A DNA stretch of 64,000 nucleotides from Pseudomonas thermotolerans DSM 14292 (GCF_000364625.1 NZ_KB822605.1:104474-168473), one strand, 5' to 3'. Counted from the stretch's first letter, positions 32,607-46,334 are shown. Program-made: numbers and translations. The notes: a model not told the origin generated them from the letters alone.

Positions 32607-32622
32607 CCCCCCCCCCCCCCCC
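32607..32622. repeat. Homopolymer of 16 C
   Basis: A run of 16 consecutive C bases sits at the edge of the ISL3 remnant, between it and the AT-richer DNA upstream of nuoA. It is in no convincing gene. Length may be unreliable in the assembly. Confidence 0.9.
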
Positions 32623-32937
32623 GGATTGCGCGAAGAACCAAAGAAGAGCCGCAAGTAAGAATAAATATCATTCTCCATAATCAAAACCGGACCATCCCGG
32701 CTAAAACACGACCATACTACTAAGGAAGGATTTTGCCCGTAGGGCCCGTCATTTCTGGCCTTGTGCCTGCCTGGCGGGCATCAACTGGACCGTCAAGTTA
32801 ATTTTTTATAAGGAAAAATTTACTTGTCGCGGCAGACACGCATAGAATTAGAAGCTTAGATCGACGGCTAGCAGACCCCGTCAAAAAGATAATTACGAAT
32901 CTCGATTCGCCGCCTCTTGTTTTTAAGGAGCCACGGC
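32623..32937 (+). promoter_or_regulatory. AT-richer 315-bp region carrying the nuo operon promoter
   Basis: This stretch is clearly richer in A/T than its surroundings and holds no gene. It ends in TTTTTAAGGAG, a strong ribosome binding site for nuoA. TTTACT at about 32819 with TAGAAT at 32843-32848 (18-bp spacing) is a possible sigma-70 promoter. The complex I operon must be transcribed from here because everything upstream is debris or cspD. Confidence 0.5.
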
Positions 32938-33354
32938 ATGTCCGCTGAAGCTATTGCTGCCATGTCCCAGAACTGGGGCCTCGCCATTTTCCTGTTGGGT
33001 GTCATCGGCCTGTGTGCCTTCATGCTCGGCGTCTCCAGCCTCCTCGGCAGCAAGGCTTGGGGCCGCAGCAAGAACGAGCCCTTCGAGTCCGGCATGCTCC
33101 CAGTCGGCAGCGCTCGTCTGCGCCTTTCTGCAAAGTTCTATCTGGTCGCGATGCTCTTCGTGATCTTCGACGTCGAAGCCCTGTTTCTCTTCGCCTGGTC
33201 GGTGTCCGTACGCGAAAGCGGCTGGGCCGGCCTGATCGAGGCTACCGTTTTCATAGCAATTCTGTTGGCAGGTCTTGTCTACCTTTGGCGCATCGGGGCG
33301 CTCGACTGGGCTCCCGAAGGGCGTCGCAAGCGGCAGGCGAAGCTAAAACAATGA
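32938..33354 (+). CDS. nuoA: NADH-quinone oxidoreductase subunit A
   Basis: A 138-residue membrane subunit of complex I with three TM helices. [20 protein letters not shown] is the conserved loop and [20 protein letters not shown] has the conserved Asp/Glu pair near the quinone channel. The ATG at 32938 follows AAGGAG; the frame also opens at 32917. First gene of the 13-gene nuo operon. Confidence 0.95.
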   Translation: MSAEAIAAMSQNWGLAIFLLGVIGLCAFMLGVSSLLGSKAWGRSKNEPFESGMLPVGSARLRLSAKFYLVAMLFVIFDVEALFLFAWSVSVRESGWAGLIEATVFIAILLAGLVYLWRIGALDWAPEGRRKRQAKLKQ

Positions 33355-33364
33355 GGCTTTGGCG

Positions 33365-34039
33365 ATGCAATACAAACTCACCAGGATCGATCCGGATGCG
33401 CCCAACGAGCAGTATCCGATCGGCGAGCGGGAGACCGTAGCAGATCCCCTCGAGGGTCAGGTCCACCGCAACATCTTCATGGGCAAGCTCCAGGACGTGC
33501 TGACCAATGCCGTCAACTGGGGCCGCAAGAACTCCCTGTGGCCGTACAACTTCGGCCTGTCTTGCTGTTACGTGGAGATGACCACCGCCTTCACCGCGCC
33601 GCATGACATCGCCCGCTTTGGCGCCGAGGTGATCCGTGCATCACCCCGCCAGGCTGACTTCATGGTCATTGCCGGCACCTGCTTCATCAAGATGGCGCCC
33701 ATCATCCAGCGTCTCTACGAGCAGATGCTCGAACCCAAGTGGGTCATTTCCATGGGTTCCTGTGCCAATTCCGGTGGCATGTACGATATTTACTCGGTCG
33801 TTCAGGGGGTCGACAAGTTCCTCCCTGTGGACGTTTACGTACCCGGCTGCCCTCCACGCCCCGAGGCCTTCCTGCAGGCTCTGATGCTGCTGCAGGACTC
33901 CATCGGCCAGGAGCGCCGCCCGCTGTCCTGGGTCGTCGGCGACCAAGGCATCTACCGTGCCGAAATGCCGTCGCAGAGGGAACAGCGCCGTGAACAGCGT
34001 ATCCAGGTAACCAACCTGCGCAGCCCCGACGAAGTGTGA
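33365..34039 (+). CDS. nuoB: NADH-quinone oxidoreductase subunit B
   Basis: A 224-residue subunit that holds cluster N2, the last Fe-S cluster before quinone. Cysteines lie in [18 protein letters not shown], and in [12 protein letters not shown] with [10 protein letters not shown]. The ATG at 33365 starts [14 protein letters not shown], as in other Pseudomonas; a TTG six bases upstream is possible. It sits in the peripheral arm at the membrane junction. Confidence 0.96.
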   Translation: MQYKLTRIDPDAPNEQYPIGERETVADPLEGQVHRNIFMGKLQDVLTNAVNWGRKNSLWPYNFGLSCCYVEMTTAFTAPHDIARFGAEVIRASPRQADFMVIAGTCFIKMAPIIQRLYEQMLEPKWVISMGSCANSGGMYDIYSVVQGVDKFLPVDVYVPGCPPRPEAFLQALMLLQDSIGQERRPLSWVVGDQGIYRAEMPSQREQRREQRIQVTNLRSPDEV

Positions 34040-34081
34040 CATCGGCTTTCCACAAGAAAGCCCGCTCACCCTTTACGTTGA

Positions 34082-35881
<1,800 letters not shown>

Positions 35882-35883
35882 CC

Positions 35884-36384
35884 ATGAGCCAGGCAACTCT
35901 CATTCAGACCGACCGTTTCGTCCTCAGCGACAGCGAACGCACTGCCATTGAGCACGAAATGCATCACTACGAGGACCCCCGCGCGGCGTCCATCGAGGCC
36001 CTGAAGATCGTTCAGAAGCACCGCGGCTGGGTGCCGGACGGCGCCATCCCGGCGATCGGCGAGATCCTCGGCATTCCCGCCAGCGACGTGGAAGGCGTGG
36101 CTACCTTCTACAGCCAGATATTCCGCCAGCCGGTGGGCCGCCACATCATCCGCGTCTGCGACAGCATGGTCTGCTACATCGGCGGTCACGAGTCCGTCCT
36201 GCAGGCGATCCAGAAAGAGCTCGGTATCGGCCTCGGCCAAACCACCGCCGACGACCGCTTCACCCTGCTGCCGGTATGCTGCCTGGGCAACTGCGACAAG
36301 GCCCCGGCGCTGATGATCGACGACGACACCTACGGCAACGTCGAGCCGGGCAGCGTGGCGCAACTGCTGGAGGCCTACCCATGA
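35884..36384 (+). CDS. nuoE: NADH-quinone oxidoreductase subunit E
   Basis: A 166-residue thioredoxin-like [2Fe-2S] subunit. The ligand cysteines are in [11 protein letters not shown] and [12 protein letters not shown]. It works with NuoF and NuoG in the NADH dehydrogenase module. The stop overlaps the nuoF start (ATGA). Confidence 0.96.
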   Translation: MSQATLIQTDRFVLSDSERTAIEHEMHHYEDPRAASIEALKIVQKHRGWVPDGAIPAIGEILGIPASDVEGVATFYSQIFRQPVGRHIIRVCDSMVCYIGGHESVLQAIQKELGIGLGQTTADDRFTLLPVCCLGNCDKAPALMIDDDTYGNVEPGSVAQLLEAYP

Positions 36385-37733
36385 AGAAACTGACTTCCTT
36401 CGGGCCGGCCAACCTGATGGCCCGCAGCCCGGAAACTCACCCGCTGACCTGGCGCCTGCGCGAGGACGGCCAGCCGGTATGGCTGGAGGAATACCAGGCC
36501 AAGAACGGCTACGCAGCGGCGCGCAAGGCGCTAGCCGAGATGGCCGCCGACGACATCGTCCAGGTGGTCAAGGACTCCGGTCTCAAGGGCCGTGGCGGCG
36601 CAGGCTTCCCCACCGGGGTCAAGTGGGGCCTGATGCCCAAGGACGAATCCCTCAACATCCGCTACCTGCTGTGCAACGCGGACGAGATGGAGCCGAACAC
36701 CTGGAAGGACCGCCTGCTCATGGAGCAGCTGCCGCACCTGTTGATCGAGGGAATGATCATCAGCGCCCGGGCCCTCAAGGCCTACCGTGGCTACATCTTC
36801 CTACGCGGCGAATACGTGGACGCGGCGCGCAACCTCAACCGCGCCGTCGAGGAAGCCAAGGCCGCCGGCCTGCTCGGCCAGAACATCCTCGGCAGCGGCT
36901 TCGACTTCGAACTGTTCGTCCACACCGGTGCCGGCCGCTATATCTGCGGCGAGGAAACGGCGCTGATCAACTCCCTGGAAGGCCGTCGCGCCAACCCGCG
37001 CTCCAAGCCGCCCTTCCCCGCCGCCGTCGGCGTCTGGGGTAAGCCGACCTGCGTGAACAACGTCGAGACCCTGTGCAACGTGCCGGCCATCGTCGGCAAT
37101 GGCGTGGACTGGTACAAGTCGCTGGCCCGTCCGGGCAGCGAGGACATGGGCACCAAGCTGATGGGCTTCTCCGGCAAGGTGAAGAACCCGGGCGTCTGGG
37201 AAGTGCCCTTCGGCATCACCGCCCGCGAGCTGCTCGAGGAGTACGCCGGCGGCATGCGCGACGGCTATCAGCTCAAGTGCTGGCAGCCCGGCGGCGCCGG
37301 TACCGGCTTCCTGCTCCCGGAACACCTGGATGCGCAGATGTACGCCGGCGGCATCGGCAAGGTCGGCACCCGCATGGGCACCGGCCTGGCACTCGCCGTG
37401 GACCACACCGTGAACATGGTCTCGCTGCTGCGCAACATGGAAGAGTTCTTCGCCCGCGAGTCCTGCGGCTGGTGCACCCCGTGCCGCGACGGCCTACCGT
37501 GGAGCGTGAAAATCCTCCGCGCCCTGGAGCGCGGCCAGGGCACCCCCGAAGACCTCGACACCCTGCTGCACCTGGTCAACTGCTTGGGCCCGGGCAAGAC
37601 CTTCTGCGCCCACGCCCCCGGCGCCGTGGAGCCGCTGGGCAGTGCGATCAAGTACTTCCGGCACGAGTTCGAGGCGGGCGTGGCCCGGCCGCAGGGTTCG
37701 GCCGAAGCCAAGCCGCAGGCGGTTGGCGCTTAG
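36381..37733 (+). CDS. nuoF: NADH-quinone oxidoreductase subunit F (NADH/FMN binding)
   Basis: A 450-residue flavoprotein that accepts hydride from [20 protein letters not shown] and [16 protein letters not shown] line the NADH/FMN pocket, and [12 protein letters not shown] ligates the [4Fe-4S] cluster N3. The ATG at 36381 overlaps the nuoE stop and gives the family start; the longer open frame inside nuoE is a shadow. Last gene before a 110-bp gap with two hairpins. Confidence 0.96.
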   Translation: MKKLTSFGPANLMARSPETHPLTWRLREDGQPVWLEEYQAKNGYAAARKALAEMAADDIVQVVKDSGLKGRGGAGFPTGVKWGLMPKDESLNIRYLLCNADEMEPNTWKDRLLMEQLPHLLIEGMIISARALKAYRGYIFLRGEYVDAARNLNRAVEEAKAAGLLGQNILGSGFDFELFVHTGAGRYICGEETALINSLEGRRANPRSKPPFPAAVGVWGKPTCVNNVETLCNVPAIVGNGVDWYKSLARPGSEDMGTKLMGFSGKVKNPGVWEVPFGITARELLEEYAGGMRDGYQLKCWQPGGAGTGFLLPEHLDAQMYAGGIGKVGTRMGTGLALAVDHTVNMVSLLRNMEEFFARESCGWCTPCRDGLPWSVKILRALERGQGTPEDLDTLLHLVNCLGPGKTFCAHAPGAVEPLGSAIKYFRHEFEAGVARPQGSAEAKPQAVGA

Positions 37734-37746
37734 CGATTAGCTGGAC

Positions 37747-37827
37747 GGCACGCAGGACGTTGGTCAGGCCATTCCCCTGCGTGCCGCAGTACAAGAATTC
37801 CCATTAGCCAAACCCGTTTCGACGGGT
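37747..37827 (+). promoter_or_regulatory. Two stem-loops between nuoF and nuoG
   Basis: GGCACGCAGG / CCTGCGTGCC (37747-37756 with 37776-37785) is a perfect 10-bp stem with a 19-base loop. ACCCGT-TTCG-ACGGGT (37812-37827) is a 6-bp stem with a very stable UUCG loop ending 16 bp before the nuoG start. No T tract follows either. This is the largest gap in the operon. They may protect the mRNA 3' end of the upstream part or control nuoG translation. Confidence 0.6.
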
Positions 37828-37843
37828 AGATGAAGACTGAACC

Positions 37844-40555
37844 ATGGCCACTATCCACGTAGACGGCAAGACGCTAGAGGTCGACGGGGCGGACAACCTG
37901 TTACAGGCCTGTCTGTCACTGGGCCTCGACATCCCCTACTTCTGCTGGCACCCGGCACTCGGCAGCGTCGGCGCCTGCCGCCAGTGCGCGGTCAAGCAGT
38001 ACACCGACGAAAACGACAAACGCGGTCGTCTGGTCATGTCCTGCATGACCCCGGCAACCGACAACACCTGGATCTCCATCGACGACGAGGAAGCCAAGGC
38101 CTTCCGCAAGAGCGTGGTCGAATGGCTTATGTCCAACCACCCCCACGACTGCCCGGTCTGTGAGGAAGGCGGCCACTGCCACCTGCAGGACATGACGGTG
38201 ATGGTCGGCCACAACCAGCGCCGCTACCGCTTCACCAAGCGCACCCACCAGAACCAGGACCTCGGCCCGTTCATCGCCCACGAGATGAACCGCTGCATCG
38301 CCTGCTACCGCTGCGTGCGCTACTACAAGGACTACGCCGGCGGTACCGACCTGGGCGTCTACGGCGCCCACGACAACGTCTACTTCGGGCGCATCGAGGA
38401 CGGCGTGCTGGAGAGCGAGTTCTCCGGCAACCTCACCGAGGTCTGTCCCACCGGGGTGTTCACCGACAAGACCCATTCCGAGCGCTACAGCCGCAAGTGG
38501 GACATGCAGTTCGCGCCGAGCATCTGCCACGGCTGTTCGAGCGGCTGCAACATCAGCCCCGGCGAGCGCTACGGCGAGCTGCGGCGCATCGAGAACCGCT
38601 ACAACGGCTCGGTGAACCACTACTTCCTCTGTGACCGCGGCCGCTTCGGCTACGGCTACGTGAACCGTAAGGACCGCCCGCGCCAGCCGCTGTTCAATGG
38701 CCAGAAGCTGGGCATCGACGCCGCCCTGGACAAGGCTGCCGAGCTGCTCAAGGGCAAACGGGTGATCGGCATCGGCTCGCCGCGCGCCAGCCTGGAAAGC
38801 AACTACGCCCTGCGCGAGCTGGTCGGCGAAGACAACTACTACAGCGGCATCGCCGCCGACGAGCTGGAAAACCTGCGCCTGGTGCTCCGCGTCCTGCAGG
38901 ACAGCCCGCTGCCGATCCCGTCGATCCGCGAGATCGAGGACCACGACGCAGTCTTCGTGCTCGGCGAAGACTTGACCCAGACCGCCGCGCGCATCGCCCT
39001 GGCGCTGCGCCAGTCGGTCAAAGGCAAGGGCGAGGAAATGGCTGCCGCGTTGAAGATCCAGCCCTGGCTGGACGCCGCGGTGAAGACCATCGCCCAGCAC
39101 GCCAAGAACCCGCTGTTCATCGCTAGCCTGAGCGCCACCCGACTGGACGACGTCGCCGCCGAGTGCGTGCACGCCGCACCGGACGACCTGGCCCGCCTCG
39201 GCTTCGCCGTGGCCCACGCCATCGACCCCAGCGCCCCGGCGGTGGTCGGCCTGGAGCGCGAGGCCGCCGAGCTGGCCCAGCGCATCGCCGAGGCCCTGCT
39301 GGCCGCCAAGCGCCCCCTGGTGATCTCCGGCACCTCGCTGGGCAACAAGGCACTGATCGAGGCCGCCGCCAACATCGCCAAGGCGCTCAAGGCCCGCGAA
39401 AAGAACGGCTCCATCAGCCTGGTGGTGCCGGAAGCCAACAGCCTGGGTCTGGCCCTGTTCGGCGGTGAGTCCGTGGACGCGGCGCTGGACGCCCTGACCT
39501 CCGGCCAGGCGGATGCCGTGGTGGTACTGGAGAACGACCTGTACCGCCGCGCCGACGCCGCCAGGGTGGATGCCGCTCTCGCCGCCGCCAAGGCGGTGAT
39601 CGTTGCCGACCACCAGCTGACCCCGACCGTCGAGCGCGCCCATCTGGTGCTGCCGGCGGCCAGCTTCGCCGAAGGCGACGGCACCCTGGTCAGCCAGGAA
39701 GGCCGCGCCCAGCGCTTCTTCCAGGTCTACGAGCCCTCCTACTACGACGCCGAGATCCTCATCCGCGAAGGCTGGCGCTGGCTGCACGCGCTACACAGTA
39801 CGCTGCAGGGCAAGGCCGTGGACTGGACCCAGCTGGATCAGGTCACCGCCGCCTGCGCCGCCAGCAACGCGCTGCTCGCCGGCATCCGCGATGCCGCGCC
39901 GTCCGCCGCATTCCGCATCAAGGGCCTCAAGCTGGCCCGTGAGCCGCTGCGCTACAGCGGGCGCACCGCCATGCGCGCCAACATCAGCGTGCACGAACCG
40001 CGCGCTCCGCAGGATCCGGACAGCCCCTTCGCCTTCTCCATGGAAGGCTATTCCGGCACCGCCGAGCCGCGCCAGCAGATCCCCTTCGCTTGGGCCCCGG
40101 GCTGGAACTCGCCGCAGGCCTGGAACAAGTTCCAGGACGAGGTGGGCGGCCACCTGCGCGCCGGCGACCCCGGCGTGCGCCTGATCGAGCCGCACGGCGA
40201 TCGCCTGGAATGGTTCACCGCCGTCCCGGCGCCCTTCAACCCGGCGCCCGGCACTTGGCAGGTGGTGCCCTTCTACCACCTGTTCGGCAGCGAGGAGACC
40301 AGCGCCCGCGCGGCGGCCTTCGAGACCCGCATCCCCGCGAGCTACGTGGCCCTCGCCAGCGCCGAGGCGCAGCGCCTAGGCGTCGCCGACGGCGCGCTGC
40401 TCAGCCTGCAGGTCGGCGGCCAGAGCCTGCGCCTGCCGGTGCGCGTCGATGAGGAGCTGGCGGTCGGCCTGGTCGCCCTGCCCGTTGGGCTACCTGGCAT
40501 TCCGCCGCGGCTTTACGGCCAGACGGCCACCGCTCTGCAGGAGGTCGCGCAATGA
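37844..40555 (+). CDS. nuoG: NADH-quinone oxidoreductase subunit G
   Basis: A 903-residue Fe-S protein of the molybdopterin oxidoreductase family. The N-terminal ferredoxin domain has [20 protein letters not shown] ([2Fe-2S]). Then follow [12 protein letters not shown] with an extra cluster ligand set, [14 protein letters not shown], and [10 protein letters not shown] for [4Fe-4S] clusters. The large C-terminal domain is catalytically silent. The start is preceded by only a weak Shine-Dalgarno. The stop overlaps nuoH by 4 bp. Confidence 0.96.
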   Translation: MATIHVDGKTLEVDGADNLLQACLSLGLDIPYFCWHPALGSVGACRQCAVKQYTDENDKRGRLVMSCMTPATDNTWISIDDEEAKAFRKSVVEWLMSNHPHDCPVCEEGGHCHLQDMTVMVGHNQRRYRFTKRTHQNQDLGPFIAHEMNRCIACYRCVRYYKDYAGGTDLGVYGAHDNVYFGRIEDGVLESEFSGNLTEVCPTGVFTDKTHSERYSRKWDMQFAPSICHGCSSGCNISPGERYGELRRIENRYNGSVNHYFLCDRGRFGYGYVNRKDRPRQPLFNGQKLGIDAALDKAAELLKGKRVIGIGSPRASLESNYALRELVGEDNYYSGIAADELENLRLVLRVLQDSPLPIPSIREIEDHDAVFVLGEDLTQTAARIALALRQSVKGKGEEMAAALKIQPWLDAAVKTIAQHAKNPLFIASLSATRLDDVAAECVHAAPDDLARLGFAVAHAIDPSAPAVVGLEREAAELAQRIAEALLAAKRPLVISGTSLGNKALIEAAANIAKALKAREKNGSISLVVPEANSLGLALFGGESVDAALDALTSGQADAVVVLENDLYRRADAARVDAALAAAKAVIVADHQLTPTVERAHLVLPAASFAEGDGTLVSQEGRAQRFFQVYEPSYYDAEILIREGWRWLHALHSTLQGKAVDWTQLDQVTAACAASNALLAGIRDAAPSAAFRIKGLKLAREPLRYSGRTAMRANISVHEPRAPQDPDSPFAFSMEGYSGTAEPRQQIPFAWAPGWNSPQAWNKFQDEVGGHLRAGDPGVRLIEPHGDRLEWFTAVPAPFNPAPGTWQVVPFYHLFGSEETSARAAAFETRIPASYVALASAEAQRLGVADGALLSLQVGGQSLRLPVRVDEELAVGLVALPVGLPGIPPRLYGQTATALQEVAQ

Positions 40556-41544
40556 GCTGGCTGACTCCCGAAGTGGTCGAAGTGATCATCGCGGTCCTCA
40601 AGGCCATCGTGATCCTCCTCGCCGTGGTGATCTGCGGCGCCCTGCTGAGCTGGGTGGAACGCCGCCTGCTGGGCCTCTGGCAGGACCGTTACGGTCCCAA
40701 CCGGGTCGGCCCGTTCGGTGCCTTCCAGCTCGGCGCGGACATGATCAAGATGTTCTTCAAGGAGGACTGGACCCCGCCGTTCGCCGACAAGCCAATCTTC
40801 ACCCTGGCCCCCGTGGTGGCCATGAGCGCCCTGCTGATCGCCTTCGTGGTGATTCCGATCACCCCGACCTGGGGCGTGGCGGACCTGAACATCGGCCTGC
40901 TGTTCTTCTTCGCCATGGCCGGCCTATCGGTCTACGCGGTGATGTTCGCCGGCTGGTCCAGCGCCAACAAGTACGCCCTGCTCGGCGCCCTGCGCGCCTC
41001 GGCGCAGACGGTGTCCTACGAGGTGTTCATGGGCCTGGCGCTGATGGGCGTGGTGGCCCAGGTGGGCTCCTTCAACCTGCGCGACATCGTCGATTACCAG
41101 GCCCAGCACCTGTGGTTCATCATTCCCCAGTTCCTCGGCTTCTGCACCTTCTTCATCGCCGGCGTCGCGGTGACCCACCGTCACCCGTTCGACCAGCCGG
41201 AAGCGGAACAGGAGCTGGCCGACGGCTACCACATCGAGTATGCCGGGATGAAATGGGGCATGTTCTTCGTCGGCGAGTACATCGGCATCGTGTTCATCTC
41301 GGCGCTGCTGGTCACCCTGTTCTTCGGTGGCTGGCACGGCCCGTTCGGCCTGCTCCCGCAGATCCCGTTCGTCTGGTTCGCCCTGAAGACCGCCTTCTTC
41401 ATCATGCTGTTCATCCTGCTGCGCGCCTCCGTCCCGCGCCCGCGCTATGACCAGGTGATGAGTTTCAGCTGGAAGGTCTGCCTGCCGCTGACCCTGCTCA
41501 ACCTGCTGGTGACCGGCGCGCTCGTGCTGGCCGCGTCCCAGTAA
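40552..41544 (+). CDS. nuoH: NADH-quinone oxidoreductase subunit H
   Basis: A 330-residue, eight-TM membrane subunit that with NuoB and NuoD forms the quinone chamber. [20 protein letters not shown] is the family signature, and [20 protein letters not shown] with [10 protein letters not shown] carries conserved charged residues of the proton path. Translationally coupled to nuoG by overlap. Confidence 0.96.
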   Translation: MSWLTPEVVEVIIAVLKAIVILLAVVICGALLSWVERRLLGLWQDRYGPNRVGPFGAFQLGADMIKMFFKEDWTPPFADKPIFTLAPVVAMSALLIAFVVIPITPTWGVADLNIGLLFFFAMAGLSVYAVMFAGWSSANKYALLGALRASAQTVSYEVFMGLALMGVVAQVGSFNLRDIVDYQAQHLWFIIPQFLGFCTFFIAGVAVTHRHPFDQPEAEQELADGYHIEYAGMKWGMFFVGEYIGIVFISALLVTLFFGGWHGPFGLLPQIPFVWFALKTAFFIMLFILLRASVPRPRYDQVMSFSWKVCLPLTLLNLLVTGALVLAASQ

Positions 41545-41556
41545 GGAGGAACCACC

Positions 41557-42105
41557 ATGTTCAAAGAAATCCTCCACATCCTGCACGGCACCTACACCCA
41601 GCTGCGCAGCCTGGTGATGATCTTCGGCCACGCCTTCCGCAAGCGTGACACCCTGCAGTACCCGGAAGAGCCGGTGTACCTGCCGCCGCGCTACCGCGGG
41701 CGCATCGTGCTGACCCGCGACCCCGACGGCGACGAGCGCTGCGTGGCCTGCAACCTCTGCGCGGTGGCCTGCCCGGTGGGCTGCATCTCCCTGCAGAAGG
41801 CTGAACGCGAGGACGGCCGCTGGTATCCGGAGTTCTTCCGCATCAACTTCTCGCGCTGCATCTTCTGCGGCCTCTGCGAGGAGGCCTGCCCGACCACCGC
41901 GATCCAGCTGACCCCGGACTTCGAGATGGCCGAGTTCCGCCGCCAGGACCTGGTCTACGAGAAGGAAGACCTGCTGATCTCCGGCCCCGGCAAGAACCCG
42001 GACTACAACTTCTACCGCGTCTCCGGCATGGCCATCGCTGGCAAGCCGAAAGGCGCGGCACAGAACGAAGCCGAACCGATCAACGTGAAGAGCCTGCTGC
42101 CCTAA
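41557..42105 (+). CDS. nuoI: NADH-quinone oxidoreductase subunit I
   Basis: A 182-residue ferredoxin-like subunit with two [4Fe-4S] motifs: [15 protein letters not shown] and [16 protein letters not shown]. These hold clusters N6a and N6b in the connecting arm. AAGGAGG lies just upstream of the start, a strong ribosome binding site. Twelve bp follow nuoH. Confidence 0.96.
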   Translation: MFKEILHILHGTYTQLRSLVMIFGHAFRKRDTLQYPEEPVYLPPRYRGRIVLTRDPDGDERCVACNLCAVACPVGCISLQKAEREDGRWYPEFFRINFSRCIFCGLCEEACPTTAIQLTPDFEMAEFRRQDLVYEKEDLLISGPGKNPDYNFYRVSGMAIAGKPKGAAQNEAEPINVKSLLP

Positions 42106-42117
42106 GGACGAAAGAAG

Positions 42118-42624
42118 ATGGAATTCGCTTTCTATTTCTCCGCAGGCGTTGCCGTGATATCCACGCTGCGGGTGATCACCAACAGCAATCCGATCCACGC
42201 CTTGCTCTACCTGATCATTTCCCTGCTGGCGGTAGCCATGTGCTTCTTCAGCCTGGGAGCGCCCTTCGCCGGCGCGCTGGAAATCATCGTCTACGCCGGC
42301 GCCATCATGGTGCTGTTCGTGTTCGTGGTGATGATGCTCAACCTCGGCCAGACCATCGTCCAGCAGGAGCGCCAGTGGCTGCAGCCGAGCAGTTGGACGG
42401 GGCCGGCGATCCTCGCCGCGGCCCTGCTAGCCGAGCTGCTCTACGTGCTGTTCGGCCAGTCTGACACCGGCGCGGCCCTGGGCCTGAGCACCATCGACTC
42501 CAAGGCGGTGGGCGTCAGCCTGTTCGGCCCCTACCTGCTGCTCGTCGAACTCGCTTCCCTGCTGCTGCTCGCAGCTCTGGTCGCGGCTTTCCACCTCGGA
42601 CGCCACGAGGCCAAGGAACCATGA
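42118..42624 (+). CDS. nuoJ: NADH-quinone oxidoreductase subunit J
   Basis: A 168-residue membrane subunit with five predicted TM helices. [20 protein letters not shown] is the signature TM3 with its pi-bulge region. It takes part in coupling quinone reduction to proton pumping. The stop overlaps the nuoK start region (ATGATG). Confidence 0.95.
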   Translation: MEFAFYFSAGVAVISTLRVITNSNPIHALLYLIISLLAVAMCFFSLGAPFAGALEIIVYAGAIMVLFVFVVMMLNLGQTIVQQERQWLQPSSWTGPAILAAALLAELLYVLFGQSDTGAALGLSTIDSKAVGVSLFGPYLLLVELASLLLLAALVAAFHLGRHEAKEP

Positions 42625-42932
42625 TGAACTCGATCCCCCTGGAGCACGGTCTGGCCGTCGCCGGCGTGCTGTTCTGCCTAGGTCTGCTCGGCCTGATGGT
42701 GCGCCGCAACATCCTCTACGTGCTGATGAGCCTGGAAATCATGATGAACTCCGCCGCCCTGGCCTTCGTGGTCGCCGGCAGCCGCTGGGCGCAACCCGAC
42801 GGCCAGGTGATGTTCATCATGATCATCACCCTGGCGGCCGCGGAGGCCAGCATCGGCCTGGCGATCCTGCTGCAACTCTATCGCCGCTTCCACACCCTCG
42901 ATATCGACGCTGCCAGCGAGATGCGCGGATGA
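42624..42932 (+). CDS. nuoK: NADH-quinone oxidoreductase subunit K
   Basis: A 102-residue three-TM subunit homologous to Mrp[18 protein letters not shown] carries the key TM2 glutamate and [17 protein letters not shown] carries the TM3 glutamate. ATG codons stand at 42621 and 42624. The second has better spacing from AAGGAA and gives the usual 102 residues. The stop overlaps nuoL by 4 bp. Confidence 0.95.
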   Translation: MNSIPLEHGLAVAGVLFCLGLLGLMVRRNILYVLMSLEIMMNSAALAFVVAGSRWAQPDGQVMFIMIITLAAAEASIGLAILLQLYRRFHTLDIDAASEMRG

Positions 42933-44776
42933 ACCTACTATTCCTCACCTGCCTTTTCCCGCTGATTGGCTGGCTCGTGCTGGCCTTCTCCCGCGGACGT
43001 TTCTCGGAAAACACCTCTGCCGTGATCGGCGTCGGCTCGGTCGGCCTGTCCGCCCTGGTCGCCGCCTGGGTCATCTGGCAGTTCAACGTCAACCCGCCGG
43101 AAGGCGGCGCCTACACCCAGGTACTCTGGCAGTGGATGAGCGTGGGCGAGTTCGCCCCCAGCTTCACCCTGTACCTGGACGGCCTGTCGCTGACCATGCT
43201 CGGCGTGGTCACCGGCGTCGGCTTCCTGATCCACCTGTTCGCCAGCTGGTACATGCGCGGTGAAGAGGGCTACTCGCGCTTCTTCGCCTACACCAACCTG
43301 TTCATCGCCAGCATGCTGTTCCTGGTGCTCGGCGATAACCTGCTGTTCCTGTACTTCGGCTGGGAAGGCGTGGGCCTGTGCTCCTACCTGCTGATCGGCT
43401 TCTACTTCAAGCACGTGCCGAACGGCAACGCGGCACTCAAGGCCTTCATCGTCACCCGCATCGGCGACGTGTTCATGGCCATCGGCCTGTTCATCCTGTT
43501 CCTGCACCTCGGTACCCTGAACATCCAAGAGCTGCTGGTGCTGGCACCGCAGAAGTACGCGGCCGGCGACAGCTGGCTGTGGGTGGCGACCCTGATGCTG
43601 CTCGGCGGGGCGGTCGGCAAGTCCGCCCAGCTGCCGCTGCAGACCTGGCTGGCCGACGCCATGGCCGGTCCGACCCCGGTCTCCGCACTGATCCACGCGG
43701 CGACCATGGTGACCGCCGGCGTCTACCTGATCGCCCGCACCCACGGCCTGTTCCTGCTCACCCCGGAAATCCTCGAGCTGGTCGGCATCGTCGGCGGCGT
43801 GACCCTGGTTCTGGCCGGCTTCGCCGCCCTGGTGCAGACCGACATCAAGCGCATCCTCGCCTACTCGACCATGAGCCAGATCGGCTACATGTTCCTCGCT
43901 CTGGGCGTGGGTGCCTGGAGCGCGGCGATCTTCCACCTGATGACCCACGCCTTCTTCAAGGCCCTGCTGTTCCTCGCCTCCGGCTCGGTGATCAACGCCT
44001 GCCACCACGAGCAGAACATCTTCAAGATGGGCGGGCTGTGGAAGAAGCTGCCACTGGCCTACGCCAGCTTCATCGTCGGCGGCGCCGCTCTGGCAGCCCT
44101 GCCGCTGCTCACCGCGGGCTTCTACTCCAAGGACGAGATCCTCTGGGAAGCCTTCGCCAGCGGTCACAACGGCCTGCTCTACGCCGGCCTGCTGGGCGCC
44201 TTCCTGACCTCGATCTACACCTTCCGGCTGATCTTCATCGCCTTCCACGGCGAGGCCAAGACCGAGGTGCATCCGGGCCACGGCATCGCCCACAACCTGC
44301 CGCTGCTGACCCTGCTGGTTCTCTCCACCTTCGTCGGCGCGCTGATCACCCCGCCGCTGGCCGGAGTGCTGCCGGAGAGCATCGGTCACGCCGGCGGCGA
44401 GGGCAAACACAGCCTGGAAATCGCCTCGGGAGCCATCGCGGTCGCCGGCATCCTGCTCGCCGCCCTGCTGTTCCTCGGCAAGCGCAGCCTGGTCAGCGCC
44501 ATCGCTGCCAGCGCCCCGGGTCGCTTCCTGTCGACCTGGTGGTTCGCCGCCTGGGGCTTCGACTGGCTGTACGACAAGCTGTTCGTCAAGCCCTACCTGC
44601 TGCTCTGCCGGCTGCTCGGCCGTGACCCGATCGACCGCACCATCGGCGTCATCCCGCGCCTGGCACGTGGCGGACACCATGCCATGAGTCTCACGGAGAC
44701 CGGCAACCTGCGCTGGTACGCAGCGTCCATCGTCGGCGGTACCGTACTGCTGCTCGCCACCCTCATGATTTTCTGA
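42929..44776 (+). CDS. nuoL: NADH-quinone oxidoreductase subunit L
   Basis: A 615-residue antiporter-like subunit at the tip of the membrane arm, with about 16 TM helices including the long lateral helix at the C-terminus. [19 protein letters not shown] has the TM5 glutamate. [20 protein letters not shown] and [18 protein letters not shown] carry the lysines/histidine of the proton channel. Confidence 0.96.
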   Translation: MNLLFLTCLFPLIGWLVLAFSRGRFSENTSAVIGVGSVGLSALVAAWVIWQFNVNPPEGGAYTQVLWQWMSVGEFAPSFTLYLDGLSLTMLGVVTGVGFLIHLFASWYMRGEEGYSRFFAYTNLFIASMLFLVLGDNLLFLYFGWEGVGLCSYLLIGFYFKHVPNGNAALKAFIVTRIGDVFMAIGLFILFLHLGTLNIQELLVLAPQKYAAGDSWLWVATLMLLGGAVGKSAQLPLQTWLADAMAGPTPVSALIHAATMVTAGVYLIARTHGLFLLTPEILELVGIVGGVTLVLAGFAALVQTDIKRILAYSTMSQIGYMFLALGVGAWSAAIFHLMTHAFFKALLFLASGSVINACHHEQNIFKMGGLWKKLPLAYASFIVGGAALAALPLLTAGFYSKDEILWEAFASGHNGLLYAGLLGAFLTSIYTFRLIFIAFHGEAKTEVHPGHGIAHNLPLLTLLVLSTFVGALITPPLAGVLPESIGHAGGEGKHSLEIASGAIAVAGILLAALLFLGKRSLVSAIAASAPGRFLSTWWFAAWGFDWLYDKLFVKPYLLLCRLLGRDPIDRTIGVIPRLARGGHHAMSLTETGNLRWYAASIVGGTVLLLATLMIF

Positions 44777-44796
44777 ATTAAGGAACACAGCCCGTC

Positions 44797-46326
44797 ATGA
44801 TTCTGCCCTGGCTAATCCTGATTCCCTTCATCGGCGGCCTGCTGTGCTGGTACGGTGAGCGCTTCGGCACTACCCTGCCCCGCTGGATCGCCTTGCTGAG
44901 CATGCTCCTGCTGTTCGGCCTCGGCCTCTGGCTGTGGGCCACCGGCGACTTCACCCTGGCTCCCGCGCCGGGCGTCGCCCCGCAGTGGGCCAGCGAGTTC
45001 CAGGTGCCATGGATTGAGCGCTTCGGCATCACCATCCACCTGGCGCTGGACGGTCTGTCGATGCTGATGGTCGTCCTCACCGGCCTGCTCGGCGTGCTCT
45101 CGGTGCTCTGCTCCTGGAACGAGATCCAGCACCGCATCGGCTTCTTCCACCTCAACCTGATGTGGATCCTCGGCGGCGTGGTCGGCGTCTTCCTGGCCGT
45201 CGACCTGTTCCTGTTCTTCTTCTTCTGGGAAATGATGCTGGTGCCGATGTACTTCCTCATCGCGCTCTGGGGTCATAGCGGCAGCGAAGGCAAGACCCGC
45301 ATCAACGCCGCCACCAAGTTCTTCATCTACACCCAGGCCAGCGGCCTGGTGATGCTGGTGGCGATCCTCGGCCTGGTACTGGTCAACTACAGCCAGACTG
45401 GCGTGCTGACCTTCAACTACGCCGATCTGCTGAAGGCCGAGCTGGCACCGCGCACCGAGTACCTGCTGATGCTCGGCTTCTTCATCGCCTTCGCGGTGAA
45501 GTTCCCGGTGGTGCCGCTGCACTCCTGGCTGCCGGACGCCCACGCCCAGGCGCCGACCGCCGGTTCCGTGGACCTCGCCGGCATCCTGCTGAAAACCGCA
45601 GCCTACGGCATGCTGCGCTTCTCCCTGCCACTGTTCCCGAACGCCTCGGCGGAGTTCGCCCCCATCGTCATGTGGCTGGGGGTGTTCGCCATCGTCTACG
45701 GCGCCCTGCTGTCCTTCGCGCAGACCGACATCAAGCGCCTGGTGGCCTATTCCAGCGTGTCGCACATGGGCTTCGTGCTGATCGCCATCTACTCCGGCAG
45801 CCAAATCGCCCTGCAGGGCGCGGTGGTGCAGATGGTCGCCCACGGCCTGTCCGCCGCTGCGCTGTTCATCCTCTGCGGCCAGCTCTACGAGCGCCTGCAC
45901 ACCCGTGACATGCGCCAGATGGGTGGCATCTGGGCACGCATGCCCTACCTGCCGGCGGTGAGCCTGTTCTTCGCCGCCGCGGCCTTGGGCCTGCCGGGCA
46001 CCGGCAACTTCGTCGGCGAATTCCTGATCCTCATCGGTTCCTTCCAGTACGTGCCCTGGATCGCCGTGCTGGCCACCAGCGGCCTGGTGCTTGGTTCGGT
46101 GTACTCGCTGATCATGATCCACCGCGCTTACTTCGGGCCGGCCAAGGATGACAGCCCGCTCGCCGGCCTGCGTCCCCGTGAGCTGGGCATGGTCCTCGGT
46201 CTGGCGGTGCTGCTGGTGCTGCTCGGCATCTACCCGCAGCCGGTGCTCGATACCTCTGCCGCCAGCATGCACGGCGTGCAGCAGTGGTTCGGAACCGCCT
46301 TCACTCAATTCGCTTCGGCTCGGTAA
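44797..46326 (+). CDS. nuoM: NADH-quinone oxidoreductase subunit M
   Basis: A 509-residue antiporter-like proton-pumping subunit with about 14 TM helices. [20 protein letters not shown] has the TM5 glutamate, and [20 protein letters not shown] with [20 protein letters not shown] is the conserved channel region. An AAGGAA ribosome site precedes it, 20 bp after nuoL. Confidence 0.96.
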   Translation: MILPWLILIPFIGGLLCWYGERFGTTLPRWIALLSMLLLFGLGLWLWATGDFTLAPAPGVAPQWASEFQVPWIERFGITIHLALDGLSMLMVVLTGLLGVLSVLCSWNEIQHRIGFFHLNLMWILGGVVGVFLAVDLFLFFFFWEMMLVPMYFLIALWGHSGSEGKTRINAATKFFIYTQASGLVMLVAILGLVLVNYSQTGVLTFNYADLLKAELAPRTEYLLMLGFFIAFAVKFPVVPLHSWLPDAHAQAPTAGSVDLAGILLKTAAYGMLRFSLPLFPNASAEFAPIVMWLGVFAIVYGALLSFAQTDIKRLVAYSSVSHMGFVLIAIYSGSQIALQGAVVQMVAHGLSAAALFILCGQLYERLHTRDMRQMGGIWARMPYLPAVSLFFAAAALGLPGTGNFVGEFLILIGSFQYVPWIAVLATSGLVLGSVYSLIMIHRAYFGPAKDDSPLAGLRPRELGMVLGLAVLLVLLGIYPQPVLDTSAASMHGVQQWFGTAFTQFASAR

Positions 46327-46334
46327 GTAGCGCT

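Noticed and set aside
37916..39787. 623-codon minus-strand open frame
   Set aside because: Antisense shadow of nuoG.
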